Below, in pieces: positions 17,541 through 25,442 of a stretch of 64,000 nucleotides of DNA. The notes under the pieces are model-generated. The model was given only the letters and a program-made list of their open reading frames with translations. It did not search any database and had not been told where the DNA came from. A program made the position numbers and the translations under genes. The stretch is from JBBTDV01 sp038042605 (lineage in GTDB: Bacteria; Bdellovibrionota; UBA1018), in NCBI GenBank assembly GCA_964358645.1, contig CAYHPW010000004.1:26526-90525 (forward strand), read 5' to 3'. Within the stretch, counting starts at the first letter, position 1. Each line of letters begins with the position of its first letter.

Positions 17541-18189
17541 CTACATTTACCTCTTGCGACATTATACTTCCGCCTGACAACACACCTCTTGTGAACGTCT
17601 TGTAAATTTCACTTACCAGCTCATCGAGGGATCCATATTCCTTCGGCGTATACCAGCGGCAAATCCAGTTCATCATTCCGAAAAGCAAAAAGCTCTTTCT
17701 GTGAAGTTCCATGCCGCAGGCCCTTTGCCCTGCATGCCTAGCCACAAACTCACCAACTATCTCATGTCCCAGGGAGGCGTACTTTTTTCGCAATTCCCGT
17801 ATGGCCTTACCGCGCGCCAGCCCCAGCTGCTGAGTGCTGAACAACATGACCTTCATCTCATCCACATGCGTGGTGAAATAACTTACATGGCTGTTGATGA
17901 AGGCAAGCAACTTTTTTTCCGCTTCGTCACGCCGGCCGGATATCTCCTGCGCGCTCTCAAGCAATGACGAAAAACCCCTCATGTTGATGAGCCACAAAAG
18001 CTCCTCCTTGTTGCGAAAATAATGATAAAGCCCAGCCAAGCTACGACCAGTTTCCTGCGCGAGATTGCGCATGGTTGTGGCACTGTAGCCTTTTCTTGCC
18101 ATTAAACGGCTTGATTTCTTAAGTATCCCATCAAGCCCTGTCTTAACGCCCGGTTTTATACCGGCGCGTGAACGTACGCGGCTAACCAT
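17509..18189 (-). CDS. TetR/AcrR-family transcriptional regulator
   Basis: A 226-residue TetR-type regulator. The N-terminal helix-turn-helix spans about residues 30-75 (MRNLAQETGRSLAGLYHYF followed by RNKEELL), the canonical TetR recognition region. The rest is an all-alpha ligand domain without further recognisable motifs. It lies between dch and bcrC on the same strand and overlaps bcrC by 32 bases, so it is co-expressed with the enzymes it probably controls. A CoA-thioester intermediate is the likely ligand by analogy with other TetR regulators of acyl-CoA pathways. A candidate operator is at 21220-21237, ahead of the operon. Confidence 0.88.
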   Translation of the reverse strand: MVSRVRSRAGIKPGVKTGLDGILKKSSRLMARKGYSATTMRNLAQETGRSLAGLYHYFRNKEELLWLINMRGFSSLLESAQEISGRRDEAEKKLLAFINSHVSYFTTHVDEMKVMLFSTQQLGLARGKAIRELRKKYASLGHEIVGEFVARHAGQRACGMELHRKSFLLFGMMNWICRWYTPKEYGSLDELVSEIYKTFTRGVLSGGSIMSQEVNVDERAFDHRAM

Positions 18190-18192
18190 GAC

Positions 18193-18975
18193 TCAATTAC
18201 CAGTCCATTTAGGCTGACGCTTCTCCGTAAAGGCCCTGATCCCTTCAACCGCATCATGAGTGCTCATCAAATCAGCCAGATACAAGGACTCAAGTTTTGA
18301 AATCCATTGACTGTAATGATCCGCAAGTGTCATACGCGATGCTTGATTTGCTATACGCAGGGACGAAGCACTCTTAGGCAAAATACACTTATCAATAAAT
18401 GCCGCCACCGCAGCATCAAGACCACCGGTATCACAAACTTTCGTCACCAACCCTGCCTGCATAAGTTCAGCAGCACCAGCTCGCTCGCCGGTTAAAATCA
18501 TCTGCTGGGACATGAATCCCCCTCCCAAAAATGGTAATAAAGCGGCAGCAACGGGCGGAAAGACCCCAAGATGTATCTCGGGCACGGCGAACTTTGCATT
18601 TGGATCCGCGAATATGAAACCACATGCCAGCGCCAATTCAAATCCTCCACCAAGGCAAAAACCCTGCACCTGCGCAAGCGTCGGGACTTTGCAGCCTATC
18701 AGATCACCAATCATCCGGTGAAATGCTGGCAGCATTCCACCGACCTTCTCCGGCAGATGCTCTTCAACGCTGGCACCGAATGAAAAATTCTGCCCGACCG
18801 ACCCTATAATTACCAGCTTGGTAGCAGCGTCCTTTTCGCTATCAGCAAGCGCAGCCTGGATCTCCGCTATCATCTTGGCAGTAAGGACATTTGACGGCGG
18901 GGAGTTGAGCAGAATTGCCTTCACCTGGCCGTCATACCGATTTTCATATTTGATTAGCTGTGAGTTCATGTTCAT
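18193..18975 (-). CDS. dch: Cyclohexa-1,5-diene-1-carbonyl-CoA hydratase
   Basis: A 260-residue crotonase-fold enzyme. The segment FGASVEEHLPEKVGGML is typical of dienoyl-CoA hydratases of the benzoyl-CoA pathway rather than ordinary enoyl-CoA hydratases. GGGFELALACGFIFAD and the following PEIHLGVFPP are also present. It adds water to the dienoyl-CoA product of benzoyl-CoA reductase to give 6-hydroxycyclohex-1-ene-1-carbonyl-CoA. Location directly after oah (5-base gap) and before bcr genes supports the assignment. Confidence 0.9.
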   Translation of the reverse strand: MNMNSQLIKYENRYDGQVKAILLNSPPSNVLTAKMIAEIQAALADSEKDAATKLVIIGSVGQNFSFGASVEEHLPEKVGGMLPAFHRMIGDLIGCKVPTLAQVQGFCLGGGFELALACGFIFADPNAKFAVPEIHLGVFPPVAAALLPFLGGGFMSQQMILTGERAGAAELMQAGLVTKVCDTGGLDAAVAAFIDKCILPKSASSLRIANQASRMTLADHYSQWISKLESLYLADLMSTHDAVEGIRAFTEKRQPKWTGN

Positions 18976-18980
18976 TTGCT

Positions 18981-20102
18981 TTACAGTTTATTTTCCACGC
19001 GGCCCTTGGGGAGGATCTCGTCCACAAGCTCATCCGTCCACGGCATTGCGTTCGCAAGCGCCCTTCTCAGCTTTATGAAATCAACTTCACGGTTATCCTT
19101 CGGACCTTCATTGAAGGCACGGAAACCAGCACGCGCCTCTGTCATCATATTGAGCGCTAGCCAAGACCGATTGGTTTCGCAATTCCTCTGCCAGTGTTCC
19201 AATTTTTTCTTCCTCAGTGATTCAATGGTCTTGATCAGGCACTCAGGCATTGTCATAGCAAGAGAAAATGCAAATTTCTCAACTTCGCGATCAAGCATGC
19301 TGAGATCGACGACGCACTCTCCCGCGATCTTCGCGGCCTCTGATTTTTTCTGCCCTGTCTTGAATGAGCCATAGCATAGATTACCCCACTCATCGTGTTC
19401 CTCGGTATGCACAAAAGGATTTAATATGAACTTGCCTTCCTTGTTTTTTAAAACCGGCACTACCTTGTTGATTAATCCTATGGATGCGGCCTTATGGGCT
19501 GACCACGGCTCACACAGCACGCATGATTCGATGGCATGCCCGATCCCCACATATAAATGTAGAAAATCAGTTGATCCTCCATCAGGCGCCGACCCATGCT
19601 TCGGCCCCGCCTGCCCGAAACGCGCGGTATCAGCGGCAATCGAAAAATCACAGGCCATCCCGATTTCCTGCCCGCCGCCGATCCTCATCCCGTTCACGCG
19701 GTTGATAACGGGCTTATCACACGTGAGAATCGTGGTTACCATGTCATTAAAAAGCCGCATGTATTGCTTATATTCCTGCGGATTGCCGGCATAATATTCA
19801 GCATATTCCTTGGTATTCCCGCCGGTGCAAAATGATTTATCGCCAACAGCGGTAAAAACTACTGAAACCGCCGAACGATCACAGGAGGCCTCGCGGAAGG
19901 CCAATATTATTTCTTTAACTGCTTGGGTCGTATATGAATTAAACTGGCTTGGGTTGTTAATAATGATCCAGTGGTTCACCAACCCTTCGATCGGCTTGCC
20001 GCTATGATCTAAGAGCGGCCGGCGCTCCACCTTGATATCTTTAAATTTGTACTCAGCAACCAGATTGTGATCCTTTATATTGTCATGCATACTATTTGAC
20101 AT
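18981..20102 (-). CDS. oah: 6-oxocyclohex-1-ene-1-carbonyl-CoA hydrolase (ring opening)
   Basis: A 373-residue crotonase-fold hydrolase (Oah/BamA), the ring-cleaving step and the standard marker gene for anaerobic aromatic degradation. Long conserved stretches are recognisable, for example WIIINNPSQFNSYTTQAVKE, FCTGGNTKEYAEYYAG, NGMRIGGGQEIGMACDF and GPKHGSAPDGGSTDFL. The length is that of known Oah proteins and clearly longer than simple crotonases. It hydrates and opens the ring to 3-hydroxypimeloyl-CoA. The start at 20102 has AAGGAGGAGG-type sequence upstream (minus strand), a strong ribosome site. Confidence 0.95.
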   Translation of the reverse strand: MSNSMHDNIKDHNLVAEYKFKDIKVERRPLLDHSGKPIEGLVNHWIIINNPSQFNSYTTQAVKEIILAFREASCDRSAVSVVFTAVGDKSFCTGGNTKEYAEYYAGNPQEYKQYMRLFNDMVTTILTCDKPVINRVNGMRIGGGQEIGMACDFSIAADTARFGQAGPKHGSAPDGGSTDFLHLYVGIGHAIESCVLCEPWSAHKAASIGLINKVVPVLKNKEGKFILNPFVHTEEHDEWGNLCYGSFKTGQKKSEAAKIAGECVVDLSMLDREVEKFAFSLAMTMPECLIKTIESLRKKKLEHWQRNCETNRSWLALNMMTEARAGFRAFNEGPKDNREVDFIKLRRALANAMPWTDELVDEILPKGRVENKL

Positions 20103-20123
20103 TTAAGCCTCCTCCTTTTTATC

Positions 20124-21197
20124 TCAAGTTTGTGGCACCAAAACGGCTCTTTTATCAAGTCTATGTGCATGAGCCATTTCTAAAACTTCATTTATTGAAT
20201 CAAGTGGATATGACTTCACATTGTCGGCGACCTTGATCCCGCCGTCCAATGTAGCCTTCACAACGTTTGTGTAATACTGCGGCTTGCAGCCCCAGTTACC
20301 AAAAACATCAGCATCAAAAGCCATGATATTGCTTAAACGAACGGGTAGCTTTTCCATCGTGAATCCAACAATCCCCAAGGTCCCGGCAAATGTAAGGAGC
20401 GAGAACCCAAGACTTTGCCCGGCAGATGACCCGCTGGTTTCAAAGATTCTCCATTGGAAACGCGGCAGCCCTGAGTCAGCCACAATTCGCCGTATCGAAT
20501 CTTTTATGTCCTTTTCCTGCATGCCTGCCGTGCTGATCACATAATCAGCGCCCTGTGATAGCGCCCACTGAAGTTTATTCTCATCTATATCCAAAGCTAT
20601 TACTTTGGCACCGGCGTTTTTTGCATGCTGAACCATGTAAATACCGATACCACCGACTCCGATGACAATAGCCAGCTCCCCTGATTTAAGACCGCTCCTT
20701 ATCAATGCCTGGTACGGAGTAGTCACGGCATCCGCGATCACCGAAAGCTGCCAAAGTTCATTGCCTTTGAGATCCTGCGGTAGCTCACAGACATACTTTC
20801 CTGGCACTACGATATGGCTTGCAAACCCTCCATGAAAATCATTCCCAGGCATTTTTTGCTTCTGGCAGATATTATCTCTCCCAGCCCTGCAAAGTTCACA
20901 TTCACCGCACGGAAGCACGGCTGGTATGATGACTTTTTTCCCTTCAATTAAACTGAGCCCAGCCGCGGCGCCAGAAGCTACAATGGCACCGCTAATTTCG
21001 TGCCCCAAGACGAGTGGCAGGGGATGTTTTGTCTTCACCGACCCGTTCAAAAATGTGATATCAGTATGGCAAAGCCCGCATCCTGCAACCTTTACGGCGA
21101 TGTGGCCCGGCGGCAGATCTTCTATGACAAAATCCTTTTTTTCAAGTTTCTGGCCGACTTCCCGCATGAAATAACCATAGGCATTTATCTTATTCAT
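20124..21197 (-). CDS. had: 6-hydroxycyclohex-1-ene-1-carbonyl-CoA dehydrogenase
   Basis: A 357-residue zinc-dependent medium-chain alcohol dehydrogenase. Catalytic zinc ligands are Cys40 (AGCGLCHTD) and His66 with the adjacent Glu (LGHEISG). The structural zinc cysteines are 97, 100, 103 and 111 in PCGECELCRAGRDNIC. The Rossmann loop is VIGVGGIGIYM followed by an acidic residue (ALDID), suggesting NAD. In the benzoyl-CoA pathway it oxidises the Dch product to 6-oxocyclohex-1-ene-1-carbonyl-CoA. It is the first gene of the operon, with GAAGGTGA eight bases before the ATG and a palindrome further upstream. Confidence 0.92.
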   Translation of the reverse strand: MNKINAYGYFMREVGQKLEKKDFVIEDLPPGHIAVKVAGCGLCHTDITFLNGSVKTKHPLPLVLGHEISGAIVASGAAAGLSLIEGKKVIIPAVLPCGECELCRAGRDNICQKQKMPGNDFHGGFASHIVVPGKYVCELPQDLKGNELWQLSVIADAVTTPYQALIRSGLKSGELAIVIGVGGIGIYMVQHAKNAGAKVIALDIDENKLQWALSQGADYVISTAGMQEKDIKDSIRRIVADSGLPRFQWRIFETSGSSAGQSLGFSLLTFAGTLGIVGFTMEKLPVRLSNIMAFDADVFGNWGCKPQYYTNVVKATLDGGIKVADNVKSYPLDSINEVLEMAHAHRLDKRAVLVPQT

Positions 21198-21219
21198 AAA
21201 TCACCTTCATAACCCCCCC

Positions 21220-21237
21220 CGAACAAACGTTCGTTCG
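21220..21237. promoter_or_regulatory. Putative TetR operator palindrome between had and gcdH
   Basis: The sequence CGAACAAACGTTCGTTCG pairs at 8 of 9 positions around its centre (one A/C mismatch). Its core AACGTTCGTT resembles operators of TetR-family regulators of acyl-CoA metabolism. It lies 23 bases upstream of the had start in a divergent promoter region, so one site could control both directions. The regulator encoded at 17509-18189 is the natural candidate. An eight-C run adjoins it. Confidence 0.7.
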
Positions 21238-21341
21238 ATTTTTGATATTCAAACCAAAGGCACATGTCGAGTTAAAAATTTCTCATGCTGAGAAAAAAAC
21301 TATTGTCTATGGCGCGAGGATTTATAATACTCCACTACCGC

Positions 21342-22529
21342 ATGAAAACAACAACACATAAGTCTGCTGAGCCACGCGAGCCGATTTTAGATGTATACGA
21401 ATTAGATGACGACTGGTCAGAGGAGCAAAAAACTTTGATCAGACAAGTCAGGCGATTTGTTGATCAGGAAATACTGCCAATCATGCGCGAGCATCACACG
21501 CAAGGCACATTCCCAGTCCAATTACTTCCAGGCATCGCGCGTCTTGGTATCTTGGAAGCCGTCGCCTCCGGCGACATAGACCCGATCACATACGGGCTTG
21601 CAATGCGGGAACTCGAGCGTGGAGGTTCGGAAATCCGGAGCCTTGCCAGCGTCCAAGGCTCGCTCGTGATGTCGGCAATCTCGATGTTTGGTTCCGCTGA
21701 ACAAAAAAAAATCTGGCTTGAGCCGCTCGGTAAATTGGAATCAATCGGTTGTTTCGGCCTTACTGAATCAGACTTCGGCAGCAACCCATCAGGTCTGCGC
21801 ACCCGCGCCGAAGAGCACCAAAACTCTTACCGTATAACAGGCAGCAAGTGCTGGATAACCAACGGCACGATGGCGGATGTCGCGATAATCTGGGCCCACT
21901 GCAACAACAAAAGCATAAGAGGCTTTCTTGTTGAAACAGATCGCAAAGGCTTCGAAGCAAGAGCCATAAAAGGCAAATGGAGCTTTCGCGCGAGTGACAC
22001 AGCCGAGCTGTTCCTTGACAATGTGGAGGTGCCAAAATCAGCTCTTCTTCCCGAATCAACATCAGTAGGCAGCGCGCTTGCTTGCCTCAATCAGGCCAGA
22101 TATGGCATCGCATGGGGGGTTATTGGAGCCGCTGCCGCGTGTATCGACGAAACCAGGCGCCACCTTTTGGGGCGTCCGCAATTTGACGGAAAACCGCTCG
22201 CGTCCCACCAGCTCATTCAAAGCAAGCTTGCATGGATGGCGACCGACCTTACAGCCATGCAGCTTATAGCCAAGCGCCTCGGGGAATTAAAGCGCGACGG
22301 ACGCGAACACTCGCACCATGTTTCGTTGGCAAAAATGAACAATTGCCGCAAAGCACTTGAAATATCGCGATGCTGCCGCGAACTGCTCGGGGCGAGCGGG
22401 ATCCATGACGAGCACCACGTGGGCAGGCACATGGTCAACCTTGAAACCGTCGTGACTTACGAAGGCACAGAACATATCCACTCGTTGGTACTCGGCCACT
22501 ACATGACGGGGATACGGGCATTTTCCTGA
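21342..22529 (+). CDS. gcdH: Glutaryl-CoA dehydrogenase (acyl-CoA dehydrogenase family)
   Basis: About 395 residues from the ATG at 21342; the frame is open from an ATG at 21285 but that adds 19 atypical residues, and neither start has a clear ribosome site. Features typical of glutaryl-CoA dehydrogenase include RSLASVQGSLVM, CFGLTESDFGSNPSG, KCWITNG and the C-terminal TYEGTEHIHSLVLG with the catalytic glutamate. Residues aligning with human Glu87, Arg94 and Ser95, which bind the glutaryl carboxylate, are all retained (LERGGSEIRS). That pattern fits a decarboxylating enzyme yielding crotonyl-CoA and CO2. Transcribed divergently from the benzoyl-CoA operon, it supplies the step between the two thiolase reactions. 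Confidence 0.9.
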   Translation: MKTTTHKSAEPREPILDVYELDDDWSEEQKTLIRQVRRFVDQEILPIMREHHTQGTFPVQLLPGIARLGILEAVASGDIDPITYGLAMRELERGGSEIRSLASVQGSLVMSAISMFGSAEQKKIWLEPLGKLESIGCFGLTESDFGSNPSGLRTRAEEHQNSYRITGSKCWITNGTMADVAIIWAHCNNKSIRGFLVETDRKGFEARAIKGKWSFRASDTAELFLDNVEVPKSALLPESTSVGSALACLNQARYGIAWGVIGAAAACIDETRRHLLGRPQFDGKPLASHQLIQSKLAWMATDLTAMQLIAKRLGELKRDGREHSHHVSLAKMNNCRKALEISRCCRELLGASGIHDEHHVGRHMVNLETVVTYEGTEHIHSLVLGHYMTGIRAFS

Positions 22530-22571
22530 TAGAAATCCCAGCCTCTATTCGTTAAAATATTAAAGAAGGGA

Positions 22572-23006
22572 GTGGGATTGATACATCACTTAGAAAAAGA
22601 TGCGGATCTTGCGCTTTTTAGCGGTGAAATACAACTTCTGGTTGCGGCACTTTACCGTAACGAAAGACCGCTTTACGGCTTGGCCGGCCTACTTGACTGG
22701 AGATTCCGCGGGCTGATCTCTGATTACATACGTTCTGGTTTTTTTTCAGGGGAAGCAGGTGAATGCATCTATCTACCACTGATTCACAACGACTTGTTTT
22801 ACCACATCATGCTGTTAGGAGTTGGCGACACTGACCGCCCCGGAACCAGGAAGATGGTCACTCAACATCCTCTACAGATCTTGCATAAAAATCTGGTATC
22901 ACTTCGCAACAGCCGTGTCGCGGTTTCCCGCACTGACTTTGGGAATGCCAATGACAATTTCTTTTCAGAAAACCTGCCGGAGGTACCTTTATGGATCGTT
23001 CATTGA
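22572..23006 (+). CDS. Peptidase M17 N-terminal-like protein
   Basis: Up to 144 residues. The pattern DLALFSGEIQLL, followed by a small-domain layout ending in HNDLFYHIMLLGVGDTDRP, recalls the non-catalytic N-terminal domain of leucyl aminopeptidases (M17 family). No catalytic M17 C-terminal domain follows, so it would be a free-standing N-domain, perhaps a binding protein. The frame opens with GTG at 22572, but a TTG at 22578 has better spacing to GAAGGGAG. It heads a five-gene run of overlapping plus-strand genes to 25437. Family assignment is tentative. Confidence 0.55.
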   Translation: MGLIHHLEKDADLALFSGEIQLLVAALYRNERPLYGLAGLLDWRFRGLISDYIRSGFFSGEAGECIYLPLIHNDLFYHIMLLGVGDTDRPGTRKMVTQHPLQILHKNLVSLRNSRVAVSRTDFGNANDNFFSENLPEVPLWIVH

Positions 23007-23392
23007 AGGAAGCGCTTTCAATTTTATCCTCGCTAGCCGACATCACGAAACAAAGCCTTGCAGGCATGAAGCATAAGTTCATACCTAAAAAACCGCTTAT
23101 AGCGGCTCCCACAGCCGCTCCGACTCCACGTACAACCGCCACACTGACCTCACGCACAGAATACAAGCCAGCCCTAAGCGACAAAATGGTTGTCGAAGCT
23201 TTACTTGAACTTAAGCAAAAATTAGGTGACAAACCCCCGCCTGAGCCTTCGAATTTTACACCAGTATCCCCCCCACGCGTAGAAGCAACGATTAAACATA
23301 ATCCGCTATCACGCGGGACCGCGCGCAAAGGCGATGAGACAGCCTTCCCTATTTACAGATCCACCAAAAAAGATAATGAAGACAAAATATAA
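22991..23392 (+). CDS. Hypothetical protein, proline/alanine-rich linker
   Basis: A 133-residue protein I do not recognise. It has a short N-terminal helical segment (KEALSILSSLADITKQSL), then a low-complexity Ala/Pro/Thr stretch at about residues 37-55, a second helix (KMVVEALLELKQKL) and a basic tail. No signal peptide or membrane segment is visible. It overlaps the preceding gene by 16 bases and the following frame by up to 59, consistent with an operon. The overlap arrangement and codon use support a real gene, but no function can be given. Confidence 0.55.
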   Translation: MDRSLKEALSILSSLADITKQSLAGMKHKFIPKKPLIAAPTAAPTPRTTATLTSRTEYKPALSDKMVVEALLELKQKLGDKPPPEPSNFTPVSPPRVEATIKHNPLSRGTARKGDETAFPIYRSTKKDNEDKI

Positions 23393-24014
23393 GGATGCCT
23401 TTTTACGCTGGAAGGCACTGGGCAGAAGGCACGATGCATCCGTACTGAAACTTGCCATACTCAGGAACATGAGCCGGGACGTCCACGCGCAAAAATCAAG
23501 GGACCTTTCAAGCAGCTCGCCGGGCGAGACAAGTGAAAATGACGCCGTTCTTTTGGAATTAGAACGTATTCTTGATAATTTAAGAAGCTCCACGCTTGAT
23601 AGCAATGATCTCGAAACCTTGCTTAAAAATACCGCACCACCACTCGCTGAGCGCACGCTCCCAAAAGGGCTTCTCGCGATTATTCCATCAGAAAAACTGC
23701 TACGTCGCGACAGGGTCTGGGAAGCCGCCATCATCGCGGAAGGACTGAATTACCATTGGCACATATGGACACTTTCCGCGTCAATCCCGGTCGCTGAAGT
23801 TGAAAATTGGAACAACATCCTTGCTGATATTTTGTGGCCCGGCGGTATCCTTTTATATGTTGAAAGCCAAGACGACGGAACAAACGGCAAAACATGGCAT
23901 GGCAAGTGGATCACGCTGCTTGCTCCTGAAATAGATCCATTAAAATTCCAGGCAAAATTGCAAACATTTGATTCGAAACCACCGGTGTGGGAACTTATAT
24001 ATCCAGCGACATGA
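23376..24014 (+). CDS. Hypothetical protein, cytoplasmic
   Basis: About 212 residues from the ATG at 23376; the frame is open from 23334 but the longer start lies deep in the previous gene. A basic N-terminus (KTKYKDAFLRWKALGRR) precedes a linker and a compact C-terminal domain with LPKGLLAIIPSEKLLRRDRVW and WNNILADILWPGGILLYVES. The latter resembles the strand-turn pattern of a Rossmann-like or methyltransferase-like fold without a recognisable motif. It ends in an ATGA overlap with the next gene. No known family is recognised. Confidence 0.55.
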   Translation: MKTKYKDAFLRWKALGRRHDASVLKLAILRNMSRDVHAQKSRDLSSSSPGETSENDAVLLELERILDNLRSSTLDSNDLETLLKNTAPPLAERTLPKGLLAIIPSEKLLRRDRVWEAAIIAEGLNYHWHIWTLSASIPVAEVENWNNILADILWPGGILLYVESQDDGTNGKTWHGKWITLLAPEIDPLKFQAKLQTFDSKPPVWELIYPAT

Positions 24015-24517
24015 GACTAGTTAGATTTTTAATCCATGTGCTTGAGGCGCATGCAGAAACACTTAAAAGGCTTGCTGAAATCATCGGCGAAGATGCGCTG
24101 CTAAACGCGCTGGAAAACATGAACGCTCCCAACCCACAAAATCCTGGAAAAATCACCACTCTGGAAACCAACACGCCAACAGACGCGCCACCATACGATG
24201 AGTTGCAATCAACCGTGGCTGACTTTAAACTTTCTCCAGCGTTAGAAGACCACCTATGGTCCTACCCATATTATCGGATGATAATCGAAAGCATGGCTGA
24301 TCTTAATATGCAGCTTGATACTGGCCACAGTGAGTCACAAAACTCAGCGCGACAAATGGTTGAAGAAGCGTTTGATTATTCCCGCATTTGGATCAAATCA
24401 TTAAAACCGCCCTTGGACTTCCCCGGTAAAGATACGGTTTCACAGGCTGCATGGCTGCAGTTTAGGAGTACGATACTGCGCAGACTAGGCTACCGACCAC
24501 TTTCTCCTACTGCTTGA
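24011..24517 (+). CDS. Hypothetical protein
   Basis: About 168 residues from the ATG at 24011, which overlaps the previous stop as ATGA, the best reason for this start over the one at 23987. It appears mostly helical: a leucine-rich N-terminal helix (LVRFLIHVLEAHAETLKRL), a proline-rich linker, and a C-terminal helical part with HLWSYPYYRMIIESMADL. No signal, membrane segment or catalytic motif is seen. It belongs to the same operon as its neighbours. Confidence 0.55.
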   Translation: MRLVRFLIHVLEAHAETLKRLAEIIGEDALLNALENMNAPNPQNPGKITTLETNTPTDAPPYDELQSTVADFKLSPALEDHLWSYPYYRMIIESMADLNMQLDTGHSESQNSARQMVEEAFDYSRIWIKSLKPPLDFPGKDTVSQAAWLQFRSTILRRLGYRPLSPTA

Positions 24518-25437
24518 ACATAGCATCCCAGTTATATAATATCCCACTTTGTATGCACTGGAGCGCTGCCATTTCAACAAATCGAAAATTCCCACGGTCA
24601 TTTGTGTTTGCATTGATTGCAGCGCTTACACTGCATATATTTTTCCTCCTGCAAAAGTTACATTGGACGACATCATCGCCGCCACGCGTTCCGCCACACA
24701 TTCCGATGGAACAAATCGACATGAAAAAAATCGAAGCCATCAAGCAACGCTGGAAGCAACTCGTACTCTCAAAAGACAAGACCCCTTCTGAACAGACAGC
24801 CCCAAAAGATGCTAAATACATGTCAGACAAAAATAGAAGTGTGGAAAAAGAACAGCGTGCAAGAAATACATCCATACTGCCGGGCTCCACCACCCAAAGC
24901 CAGCCCATTGAAAAATCTGCCGATAGACCCACTAAACAATTGAATCTCGGCAAGTTCGGCATCCCATTGCGCATGAAACAAGTCGCGCCATACATGCAGT
25001 ATGCGAAGGGAACACAAGGGGATCAGTACATCCACGCACCTGAGCTACCGGAGGGGGGCGAAAACCTGCTCAACACGCAGGAGTCGGTCTATTACTCGTT
25101 TTATGCAAGAATGTATGAGGCTATCGCGCCTGTTTGGCAAAGCCGGGTCAGGGAAATTTCTTATCAATATCGGCTCAAATCCGGTGAATACAACACTGTT
25201 GTCGACATAGTGCTTGATAGAAAAGGCAATGTTACAGCCATACGACTGCTTGAGAGCTCAGGTGTATACGAGCTTGACTATGCGGTTGAAAACTCGTGGT
25301 TCAAGATAGCAAGATTCCCCAACCCGCCACATGGGCTACTGGACAATAACGACGAAGTCCACACCGGCTGGACTTTCAGGGTTGATATCGGCAACAACGC
25401 CGGGTTTCAATTCCTCCCGCCGGAGAGAAATTATTGA
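24514..25437 (+). CDS. TonB-like energy transducer protein
   Basis: Up to 307 residues; the frame begins at a TTG overlapping the previous stop, with an alternative ATG at 24553. A single membrane segment (about residues 29-47, FVFALIAALTLHIFFLLQ) anchors it in the inner membrane. A charged periplasmic linker with a KYMSDKNRSVEKEQRAR segment follows. The C-terminal 90 residues match the TonB C-terminal pattern, strand-helix-strand with VLDRKGNVTAIRLLESSG and a final GWTFRVD. No exbB or exbD is nearby. It would couple inner-membrane proton motive force to an outer-membrane receptor, or bridge other envelope machinery. Confidence 0.78.
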   Translation: MNIASQLYNIPLCMHWSAAISTNRKFPRSFVFALIAALTLHIFFLLQKLHWTTSSPPRVPPHIPMEQIDMKKIEAIKQRWKQLVLSKDKTPSEQTAPKDAKYMSDKNRSVEKEQRARNTSILPGSTTQSQPIEKSADRPTKQLNLGKFGIPLRMKQVAPYMQYAKGTQGDQYIHAPELPEGGENLLNTQESVYYSFYARMYEAIAPVWQSRVREISYQYRLKSGEYNTVVDIVLDRKGNVTAIRLLESSGVYELDYAVENSWFKIARFPNPPHGLLDNNDEVHTGWTFRVDIGNNAGFQFLPPERNY

Positions 25438-25442
25438 GAGAG

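Noticed and set aside
21303..21328. Promoter TTGTCT...TATAAT ahead of the 21342 start of gcdH
   Set aside because: Spacing is only 14 bases and the start point would be almost leaderless; not convincing enough to list.
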